A stretch of 64,000 bases of DNA from Micromussa lordhowensis (lineage: Eukaryota; Cnidaria; Anthozoa; Scleractinia; Lobophylliidae), in assembly GCA_964020085.1 (NCBI GenBank), contig OZ026608.1, positions 10,254,138 to 10,318,137 of the forward strand, read 5' to 3'. Position numbers and translations under genes: made by a program. This document shows, piece by piece, positions 13,801-64,000 of the stretch; position 1 is the stretch's first letter; every line of letters starts with the position of its first letter. The notes under the pieces were generated by a model. It ran no database searches and was not told the DNA's origin. It was given only the letters and a program-made list of their open reading frames with translations.

Positions 13801-16800
13801 CTCACCATCACGTCAAAATGTCCGCTAGACAGTTATGTCGTCAGACACAACTGCCATCGAAGGCTCTGTTTTATTTTTCCGAAGAGGGTAAAACTGGAAT
13901 TGCCCCTACGCGGATCATTATAGAGAAAGATGCAGTTGTAGTTGGCGCAACCGTCACAGTGAACTGGCAGGGGGAACACGTGCCCGCGAAAGTTATTGCA
14001 CTAAGGTCGCCGGCATGCCGTGAAATTTCAAAGAGCTTTCTCAATTGTCTTGCCAGCGTGTGCAGAGGGCAAACTTTTCCCTGTCAACAATTAACTGAAT
14101 GTTTACGGCGCATCGTAAAAACTTCGATAAAACACTTTCTGTAAATTTGGACTATTTCAGCGTTTGAATCATCCAATTGTGCCAAATAGAACCAGAGAAA
14201 TTGAAAACCTTTCAAAGGTCGCCGGCATGCCGTGAAATTTCAAAGAGCTTTCTCGATGTTGTCTTGCGAGCTCGGGCCGAGGGCAAACTTTTCCCTGTCA
14301 AAAATTAAATGAATGTTTACGGCGCATCGTAAAAACTTCGATAAAACACTTTTTCTGTAAATTTTGACTATTTCAGCGTTTGAATCATCCAATTGTGCCA
14401 AATAGAACCAGAGAAATCGAAAACTTTTCAAAGGTCGCCGGCAAGCCGTGAAATTTCAAAGAGCTTTCTCGATGTTGTCTTGCGAGCTCGGGCCGAGGGC
14501 AAACTTTTCCCTGTCAGAAATTAAATGAATGTTTACGGCGCATCGTAAAAACTTCGATAAAACACCACATCTGTAAATTTGGACTATTTCAGTGTTTAAA
14601 TCATCCAATTGTGCCAAATAGAACCAGAGAAATCGAAAACTTTTCAAAGGTCGCCGGCATGCCATGAAATTTCAAAGAGCTTTCTCGATGTTGTCTTGCG
14701 AGCTCGGGCCGAGGGCAAACTTTTCCCTGTCAAAAATTAAATGAATGTTTACGGCGCATCGAAAAAACTTCGATAAAACACCGTTTCTGTAAATTTGGAC
14801 TATTTCATCGTTTGAATCATCCAATTGTGCCAAATAGAACCAAAGAAATCGAAAACTTTTCAAAGGTCGCCGGCATGCCGTGAAATTTCAAAGAGCTTTC
14901 TCAATTGTCTTGCCAGCGCGTGCAGAGGGCATGAAACTTTTCCCTGTCAAAAATTAAATGAATGTTTACGGCGCATCGTAAGACTTCGATAAAACACCTT
15001 TTCTGTAAATTTGGACTATTTCAGCGTTTGAATCATCTAATTGTGCCAAATAGAACCGGAGAAATCGAATACTTTTCGAAGCTCGCCAGCATGCCGTGAA
15101 ATTTCAGAGCTTTCTCAATTGTCTTGCAGCTCGCGCCGAGAGCAAACTTTTCCCTGTCAAAAATTAAATGAATGTTAACGGCGTATCTTAAGACTTCGAT
15201 AAAACACTTTTTTCTGTAAATTTGGACTATTTCAGCGTCTGAATCATTCAATTGTGCCAAATAGAACCAGAGAATACTTTTTGAAGCTCGCCGGCATGCC
15301 GTGAAATTTAAAAGAGCTTTCTCGATGTTGTCTTGCGAGCTTGGGCCGAGAGCAAACTTTTCCCTGTCAAAAATTAAATGAATGTTAACGGCACATCGTA
15401 AGAACTTCGATAAAACACTCTTTCTGTAAATTTGGACAGCGTTTGAATCATCCCATTGTGCCAAATAAAACCGGACATATCGAAATAATTTTCAAGCTCG
15501 CCAACGATTGTCGTGAAGTGCCTTTTTTTTAATCATCTCGTCGGTCGATTCCATCACTTTGGTAGCGACCTCTTTTACGTGGGAACCGGCTTCTTACGAG
15601 TAATATATTCCATACTAAACGCCTCAGTGATTCTCGAGAGAAACGAGAACCTTCTCGCGAGAAACGAGACTCGTCTCGCAGGAAACGAGACTCGTCTCGC
15701 GAGAAACGAGACTCGTCTCGCGAGAAACGAGACGAGAGGTGGTAACTTACATTTGAGCGGTACTGTAGCTGACTCGGGCTATGCCCTTGTCAACTATCAT
15801 GCAATAGAAATCTTGAGCTTGTAATCTAATTGTTAAATAGAAACACTCGTGGACATTTGGGAGAACTCTAAAAAGCTGTAGAAACACTGACTCGATAGAA
15901 ACACAGTACATGTTTCTATTTCTTAAATGTTATCTATATGTACATGCAAATCAGCAAACAAATTTACATTTGTACAAGTCACATACTTAAATCATTCAGT
16001 AACTTAAACTATAGAAGAAAGTATGTTACTGCATACATGTGCAGTTACATGTACAAACATGACTTACATATTATGCACCAAGCAAAATGTATAACTGGGG
16101 AAAAATGACAACTTTTGCTTTGGGTCTGCACAAAGCGCGAGCCGGCAAGTCATGCAAGTCAACATGCAAGCCTAAATACTACAGTCTGTTAAGCCTGAAT
16201 AGTACCTGGTTAGCCTAAATAGCCCTCCTAAATAACCCTCCCCAATCCCCCCCCCCCCCCCCCGAAATTTTGTTGGCTTGTGGTCAACCTTAGACACAGT
16301 AGGGATCACTGGCTCGCACAGCTCACATGGCTAGCATGGCTCACTTGCGTTAGCCTAAATAAGACTCCTAGAACTCTGGTTAGCCTAAGTAAGCTTGATT
16401 AGCTTGTGGGTAGCCATTTTATTGGGGTTAGGGATCCTGGCTCACATGGCTTGCGTGGCTTGCACACTTGACTCGTTGGTTCACAAATTATTTACACTCA
16501 TTAATTTTAGTTTTATACTAGTTAACAGTTACCTTACCTGCACCGTCAAGAGTTTAGGCACACAAATATATTACTAACACAGATTCTCCATTGCATGCAA
16601 ATTGTAAATTTTCATTTTGCATGTATAATAATTATTCATAATTATTATTTACATACACAAATAGCTGGAGTTTAGTTGAATCTAATGGCATTCCCATTGG
16701 TTGATTTATTATTACATGGCATTGGCTACATGTAAACCTAAATGGTGCTTGGCTGCCAACAATAATATTAAGAGTTTGTTGCATGACCTCCTACTATCCA

Positions 16801-19446
16801 TAGGTTACTTTGACTTCTCCTTGCCTTATAACTTTACACTAAACTCCAGCTATAAAGCAAAACCCTTAATCACTTGGTAAACAAATCTTGATGTTTCCCG
16901 AGACAAAGAGATTCTTGGGAAAACAAAACTAACTGTTTCCCCCGGGAGCAATGATTAAGTGTTTAATATTCACTTCATTTGACAATACCTGCAAATTCCA
17001 CAGTCACTGCAATGAAATTGTCCCTTCTCATGGTCATCAAACAAGCGGCAGACCTCACAGTAGTATCGTCCAAATTTTATTCCACAATTTGTACAGTGCG
17101 ATGCCACCTATAACATAATTTATAATCATTAAAGGCCTGTTTCCACTGTTGCACAAGCACAAAGCATAAGCAACATACGCAGATGCTGTTGAGTGCTGCT
17201 AAGTAGCGCCTAGCCTTTTGTTTGGAAATTAAACTAAAGGCGCTAATTATCAACATCATACTGCTTCTGCATATGTCGGCTTATGTGTGCTTATGAGCAA
17301 AAAAAATAAAAAAAATAAAGATTTCAAAGATTTCAAGATTTATGCTTATGCACTAGTGAAAACCAGCCTTAACAAATATGAGGTATTTTGGAGTTCATAG
17401 AAGAATTCATTGGGTATCATTAATAGTCCCTAGTGCCCATGTTGGATTATATTGTAATACAAATAAGAATTTAAGCTAACAATCAAAAGGGAGCTATATA
17501 TACAGTAGCTACATGTACAATATGCCACTTACACTTTGACAGCTGTCACACTGAAGACATTTAATTCTCTGTACAGTTTTCCTGTCCAGTTCATGATTCT
17601 CTTTGTCATTATGGCACAACCTGCAGTTGTAGTATTTTTCACAGCAAGGGGCCTATAACAGCAAAATCATACAAATACTTGACAAGTAATAATGATACAT
17701 GCTTTTGGGAAAAATCTGTCCCACAAAAAAGTATTTTTGATGCAAATAAAGTTGTTATATACATGTAAATAAATAAATAAATAAATACTTAACAGTCACA
17801 TAATTTATTATACATGTACATCATTTTTATGTCACGAGAATACAAGGAAATGCAATATGATTCAATTTAGATTCCTTGATCAGACATGATTGAAGTCAAG
17901 GCAATCGTCCAGCCATTGTTCTTTGAAAGCAGCTGCGAGTGGTGAAAATCTCTGTCTAGTAGTTCTAGGCAAGCTACTGTTTGTCTGTTACCTACTATTG
18001 TGATAATAAGTATTTCTCAGGAAAAAAGAAATGGAAGATAAAATATTAAAACTTGAAACAATCTTCAAGTCTTTTAATATCATAAGTTTTCTTTACCTCT
18101 AAATTACCTGAAAATAATTCTAAATTTGGCTAAAAATTTAGAAACCTCAAAAAGTGATCTACATGTTCTTTCCACCTCATTGCTGGTAAGCAGCTTATAA
18201 TTCATGTAATATAACATGATATGTCTATCACTTAAAAATGCTGTTTTTATGGTGGTAATCAAAGGTTGACATTAATTTTCCTTGAGGTATTTCAAATATT
18301 TGGGAGAACCCTGTCAGATATAGAATTAACTGGCAGGATTTGTAGCATTGTCTTGTTCATTGCCCAGTAGATATAGCACAGTCCAGGCAGCTCATGGGTA
18401 GTTCTTCAATGGGTTGAAAAGAAAAGATAAAGTCAAGAAACTGTTAATGTCCTTTTAGTCTTCTCAGGAATTGAGTATGGGTGTTACAAAGACCCTCTAT
18501 AGTGAGGGGCTCTTCATTTTGCCATCCTTGCCAGTTGGGGAAGCTTGAAGTTCCAAAACATCATCATTATAATTAGAGACTGTGGTCTGGATAGAAGTCA
18601 TGCAGTTATTTCTCTTGCCTAAATACCCCTCTGGCCTTTCGACTTCTTAGCACCTGTATTTGCTTTGTCACTTTGTCACACAAGATGAAACTGCAAATAC
18701 TGTATGTTGGCGTGACTTTCTGACAGTTAAAACTTGTTGATAAATTTCCTGAAATTCTACTAGCTGGTGAAATACTAGTGCTCTACTGTCAAACATCAAA
18801 CGATTTATTTCAGTACAAAATTTCAATCACCTTGGAGCAGTGACATGAGCAGTTACTTGAGGAGCTATCAGACACAAATGCCAGAAGTAGAGAAACCGTT
18901 CACTGGAAATAATCCAGGAGTCTTCCAGGTACACATAAAATAATTATTTCGTTTCTTCAAGAGGACCAAGAGCCACTTAAGCTTACTATTCACATCAATT
19001 ATTCACTCAAGCATTATTCAAGCAGCTGAAAAGCATTATTTCAAGATTTGTGAAGATACCTACCTTCTGTTCCGTCAGAAAACCGTTAGTCCTCACGCTA
19101 GCAAACCTACTCAGCATTAAAATGTCGACTGTTTTACATCGGTTTACGAAGGGAGTCTTCGTTTTCGTAGTCCGAAAACTAAGATGGGATCTTAGTTTCT
19201 GAAGTTCGAAAACTAACATGGGACCTAAGCCTTTGAAATTCGTAAACTAAGATGGGGTCATAGATTTCGTAAGATGGTCTGATCTTTATATGTACATAAT
19301 GTATTTTCAAGAGTCTAAGTTTTCGTGACACCTGTGAGTATATTATAACGTAGGTTGATATTCAGTCTAAATTTCGACGCAAAAATGAATAAGTTACTCA
19401 CCAGCAAAGAACACCGTCTAATATAATGATCACAGCTGGAAGACAT
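443..19446 (-). CDS. RCHY1: RING finger and CHY zinc finger protein 1 (Pirh2) homologue, ten coding exons, complete
   Basis: E3 ubiquitin ligase of the RCHY1/Pirh2 family, which in vertebrates ubiquitinates p53 and other nuclear or cytosolic proteins. Coding exons in transcript order: 19446-19402, 17652-17533, 17107-16989, 8145-8067, 7649-7605, 6826-6768, 3602-3573, 3473-3353, 1884-1861 and 751-443. All junctions use GT/AG and the frame stays open to a TGA at 443. The product is about 316 residues, somewhat longer than vertebrate RCHY1. Residues 1-50 form the CHY zinc finger (CDHY, APCCEKYY, CRLCH). Residues about 47-120 form the CTCHY finger. The RING-H2 runs from CPICYE (131-136) through CGHLLH (150-155) to CPIC (170-173). 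A C-terminal zinc ribbon has pairs at C209/C212 and C227/C230. The acidic tail after residue 245 is rich in Glu and is the unusual part. Start chosen because ATG at 19446 gives MSSSCDHYIRRC, matching the family N-terminus. Its introns hold the LINE relic, R1a and element A. Confidence -1.
1715..1828. repeat. Fold-back hairpin repeat 1
   Basis: Two arms of about 50 bp form an inverted repeat that starts AACAATTATC and ends GATAATTGTT. The apex is TTGGCCTATGGCCTCG. It lies in RCHY1 intron 9 near the micro-exon and may be a fold-back MITE. A further inverted pair built around ATTCAACAAATT lies just outside it (1531-1545 and 1698-1712). Confidence -1.
1861..1884 (-). other. RCHY1: 24-nt micro-exon of RCHY1
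   Basis: Exon nine encodes only eight residues, ILCRDCHK. It has a good acceptor (TTTGTAG) and donor (GTAACT), phase 0 on both sides. It supplies the first Cys pair of the C-terminal zinc ribbon, equivalent to ILCNDC in vertebrate RCHY1, and joins the exon ending in FNVT to the one starting ESKVRFH. Gene predictors commonly skip exons of this size. Confidence -1.
3060..3205 (-). repeat. tRNA-headed SINE
   Basis: Read on the minus strand this contains a degenerate A-box region (ACACAGTGGTGAATGAACTC), a GGTTCAATTCC B box and a pyrimidine-rich tail. This is the head of a common cnidarian SINE type. There is no cloverleaf good enough for a functional tRNA gene. Confidence -1.
4665..6390 (+). pseudogene. 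Non-LTR retrotransposon (LINE) reverse transcriptase relic
   Basis: Pieces in shifting frames with stop codons follow the order of a LINE ORF2 reverse transcriptase. They are a connector rich in Lys/Glu (4690-4830), PEVIK (5010), KLPKKGDL (5103), EQAGFRKDRSSTDN (near 5240), FIDYKKAFDSIDREGLW (5346-5400), GVQQG near 5520, the catalytic FADD motif (5664-5680), FTYLGCMVSKDG (near 5850) and a C-terminal RRRWGWLGHTLHKP block near 6150. The endonuclease is not visible, so the copy is truncated at its 5' end. Several frameshifts make it inactive. The exact clade (RTE, Jockey or CR1-like) cannot be settled by eye. Confidence -1.
6880..6950. repeat. TTTA-type microsatellite
   Basis: Short imperfect run of TTTA and TTTG units in RCHY1 intron 5. 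No other structure is visible around it. Confidence -1.
8887..9575. repeat. Tandem duplication, period about 305-325 bp
   Basis: Two copies and part of a third of a block that includes TAGTTACAAANGGTAA, CACAAGGAGTAAATTCAATT and GTTTTAGAGGAGACGAGAC. AT-rich with no coding potential. Confidence -1.
10150..10620. repeat. Tandem duplication with CACGTG runs
   Basis: Two copies of a block of about 215 bp containing TTCTTGCCNNCAAAAGTTT, AATGGCTAGTATT and GAAAACGTGTCTGAAATTTT. Each copy ends in an alternating purine-pyrimidine run of CACGTG units (10351-10366, 10567-10587), and a third such run lies at 10619-10634. Confidence -1.
10689..10869. repeat. Fold-back hairpin repeat 2
   Basis: Near-perfect inverted repeat with arms of about 80 bp, starting AATGGACAATGTCTAGCG and ending with its reverse complement. 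The apex is CTCTCGGCTGCGCCTCGAG. It sits at the right end of R1a. Confidence -1.
11080..11215. repeat. Element A left inverted repeat and palindrome array
   Basis: After the terminal TTACCACC there are about four copies of a unit near 22 bp built from TCTCGCGAGAAACGAGACTC. The core TCTCGCGAGA is a palindrome. Arginine-rich reading frames here are by-products of the repeat. Confidence -1.
11216..12200. repeat. 116-bp satellite array of element A
   Basis: About eight units of roughly 116 bp, each with GCCACGCTTCGAACACG, AACTTTTTATTCACAAAG and CGATTTATAATTATTTGGG. Each unit looks like two diverged halves of about 58 bp. The reverse complement resembles the 58-bp satellite of element C. Confidence -1.
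12381..12422 (-). promoter_or_regulatory. Two histone-like 3' stem-loops after transposase A
   Basis: On the transposase strand, 10 nt after the TGA comes AGCTCTTTACAGAGCT (12422-12407) followed by ACAC. Fourteen nt after the end of that loop segment comes GGCTCTTTTAGGAGCC (12396-12381) followed by ACCACA. Both are 16 nt: 6-bp stem, 4-nt loop. The second differs from a typical animal histone stem-loop (GGCTCTTTTAAGAGCC, ACCCA) at one stem base, which makes the closing pair U-G. Then follows ATAAAAGTCATGACC, conserved in copies B and D. A role in mRNA 3' end formation is inferred. Confidence -1.
12433..13452 (-). CDS. Tc1-family DD34E transposase (element A), intact
   Basis: Full-length 339-residue transposase that would cut and paste the element through its inverted repeats at TA sites. 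Residues 1-110 hold two helix-turn-helix type DNA-binding regions separated by a GRPSE segment (GRPR-like motif, near 61). The catalytic domain has D156 (FTDECSVHME), D241 (RFQQDNDPKHTS) and E276 (SPDLNPIELLWHE), with exactly 34 residues between the second Asp and the Glu, as in Tc1. There are no stops or frameshifts. The start ATG matches that of copy B residue for residue. The gene is transcribed away from the companion gene, with 365 bp between their start codons. Confidence -1.
   Translation of the reverse strand: MGRLTDEQKAKIVMLRDQNTNISQIVRILAQDGCPISRLSVRRFIRRFQERQSFANAPPPGRPSETVTPEILNFIDIEMEKNDELTSPKLRQKIRNELGVDFSESKIKRLRKKLLWVQTGTKYCQLIKEANRVKRLAFCLRCMENDEQFEDVIFTDECSVHMENHAKICFRRKWEQPKLKGRPKHPYKVHVWAGISKRGASRVLLFTGNMNARFYVDEILEKTLIPFIQLHFPDGHRFQQDNDPKHTSKLAQNFIVENGINWFQTPAESPDLNPIELLWHELKHFLRTIVKPTTKDELIGGITQFWQTRMTAEKCTTYINHLQKVVPIVIEREGRASGH
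13453..13817. promoter_or_regulatory. Divergent promoter of element A
   Basis: This gap separates the two start codons. It contains three tandem units of about 58 bp with CCAATCAA and GGATTTTCGATCC. A TATAAAA box at 13715-13721 lies about 97 bp before the companion ATG. Element B keeps a matching block on the opposite strand (CGGATCGAAAATCCTTGTCA near 24697), so it is probably a shared control element. Confidence -1.
13818..14007 (+). pseudogene. Companion gene of element A, first exon only
   Basis: ATG at 13818 opens about 63 codons that align with exon 1 of the companion gene in element B: MSARQLCRQTQLPSKALF, then KTGIAPTR, then VTVNWQGEHVPAKVIAL. Homology ends at GCACTAAG, close to where B has its splice donor. 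There the 215-bp satellite begins (GTCGCCGGC), so the downstream exons have been lost. An open frame continues to 14144 but reads satellite sequence. The function is unknown. Confidence -1.
14008..15510. repeat. 215-bp satellite array of element A
   Basis: About seven tandem units of near 215 bp. Each has TCGCCGGCATGCCGTGAAAT, GGGCAAACTTTTCCCTGTCA, TTTACGGCGCATCGTAA and TTGTGCCAAATAGAACC. The short open frames on the minus strand are produced by the repeat. The reverse complement matches satellite units in elements C and E, for example GGTTCTATTTGGCA, ATTCAAACGC and ATGCGCCGT. Confidence -1.
15632..15765. repeat. Element A right inverted repeat and palindrome array
   Basis: Mirror image of the left end: four to five TCTCGCGAGAAACGAG units, then GGTGGTAACTTACATTTG and AGCGGTACTG, then TA. 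Confidence -1.
15768..16988. other. RCHY1 intron sequence without recognisable features
   Basis: AT-rich intron between element A and RCHY1 exon 3. It contains a run of about 17 C at 16247-16263 and loosely repeated TTAGCCTAAATA motifs near 16200-16400. No coding sequence or named repeat is visible. Confidence -1.
17653..19401. other. RCHY1: RCHY1 first intron
   Basis: Ordinary AT-rich intron of 1.7 kb with a short TAAA microsatellite near 17767-17786. No exon, repeat family or RNA gene recognised. Confidence -1.
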
Positions 19447-19598
19447 AACAGAGAAATAAAGACGCTAAAAAAATAAAATATTGCGATTTCCCAAGATGGC
19501 GATTTATGACACTGGGCACTAGCACTGGGACTAAGAGAGATTCAAAGGCAGAGCGAGTGACCTGGAAACTAGCCATTGCCAGAGGAAGTGTTGAAAAT
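19447..19598. promoter_or_regulatory. Shared bidirectional promoter of RCHY1 and the DOCK gene
   Basis: Only 152 bp separate the two divergent start codons, so this interval must hold both 5' untranslated regions and probably the core promoter. It contains CAAGATGGCG (19493-19502), which matches the YY1-type motif AAGATGGC often found at TATA-less, bidirectional animal promoters. No convincing TATA box is placed for either gene. Confidence -1.
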
Positions 19599-63539
<43,941 letters not shown>

Positions 63540-64000
63540 GTATTGAACAAAATAAAATTATACAGAAAAAATGAATTTGTAGCACAAAAATGAAGAAGAA
63601 AAAGATACTGCTATAGTTGCTATGCTAATGCTAAAAGTTAAGTTATGATTATGTGTTATGTTATAACGTAATTTGTTTCAATAAAAGGCTCTCCTTTCCA
63701 AGTCTTAGCTAATTACCTTCCTCTAAATGCAGTATAAATAAATCAATTTTGAAGCAGTTGTGGACAGTAATGCAGTCGATATAGCACAAAAAATGTGATC
63801 AAGCACGAGGTCAAGATGGCTGGATATTGGCCAAGTTCTTTTTTGCCTGTTTATTATTCATACACTCGCAAAAACAAGAACAAGACCAATATCCAACCAT
63901 CTTGACCGATCAAGCTCAGTCAATAAAGCATTTTATTGTATGACTTAGGGTTACACCATGGGTAGTCCTAAGCAGGCAAGAGAGCTCCATCTTGCCTGCT

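Larger units (their letters stand above)
11080..15765. mobile_element. Tc1/mariner-like element A (4.7 kb), two-gene, with satellites
   Basis: Both ends carry the same inverted repeat, beginning CAGTACCGCTCAAATGTAAG and followed by TTACCACC, flanked by TA on each side (11078-11079 and 15766-15767) as expected for Tc1/mariner insertion. Left to right: palindrome array, satellite of 116 bp period, histone-like stem-loops, transposase (minus), divergent promoter, companion exon 1 (plus), satellite of about 215 bp period, palindrome array. The transposase is intact and the ends match, so recent activity is plausible. The companion gene is broken. Inserted in RCHY1 intron 3. Confidence -1.

Noticed and set aside
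14240..15464. Repeated 63-143 residue ORFs on the minus strand
   Set aside because: Each is one reading of the 215-bp satellite. Stops and frameshifts vary between units, and no start context or splice structure supports a gene.

Overview
The window is animal nuclear DNA with spliced genes, AT-rich introns and very dense transposons. The gene and repeat types (tRNA-headed SINEs, Tc1-like elements with subterminal palindromes, CR1-like, gypsy and Penelope-type remnants) point to an anthozoan cnidarian, most likely a reef-building coral. The species call is an inference from memory of such genomes.

Only two host genes are seen, arranged head to head. A homologue of the ubiquitin ligase RCHY1 (Pirh2) runs leftward from 19446 to 443 in ten coding exons and looks complete, about 316 residues. 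A DOCK-C family gene (DOCK6/7/8-like) starts at 19599 and runs rightward past the window end; fourteen exons (575 codons, in frame throughout) give its N-terminal region up to just before the DHR-1 domain. The start codons are 152 bp apart, so the two genes probably share a bidirectional promoter.

Almost everything else is mobile DNA in the introns of these genes. The central system is one Tc1/mariner-like family present four times: A (11080-15765), B (22272-27121), C (34682-36836) and D (55813-58070). All have TA target duplications, ends starting CAGTACC and arrays of TCTCGCGAGA-type palindromes just inside the ends. A and B each carry an intact 339-residue DD34E transposase. Facing away from it is a companion gene for a small unrecognised protein; in B this gene has introns. 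C has no genes and consists of two satellite arrays between the ends. D is an internal deletion with only the transposase C-terminus.

Three observations link these elements. First, 15-36 nt after the stop codon of every transposase copy, and after a different gene in nested element F, there is a 16-nt stem-loop followed by ACCA that closely resembles the 3' stem-loop of animal histone mRNAs. Second, a tandem repeat of about 215 bp is shared by A, C and E, although E has different terminal repeats. Third, four kinds of element (A-D, E, G, H) each have their own short palindrome repeated just inside the ends.

Other mobile DNA, left to right: a LINE relic (4.7-6.4 kb), two copies of an element with GCCCCCGC ends (8.5-10.9 and 29.5-31.2 kb), fold-back hairpins, a 5S-rRNA-derived fragment (32.1 kb), a TTAA-flanked MITE (32.6 kb), elements E, F and G (39.7-44.2 kb), a tyrosine-recombinase relic (44.7 kb), a CR1-like 3' end (46.9 kb), gypsy fragments (48.2-49.7 kb), a Penelope-type inverted pair with a candidate hammerhead ribozyme (51.1-51.5 kb), element H (52.6-54.5 kb) and element K (58.5-60.2 kb).
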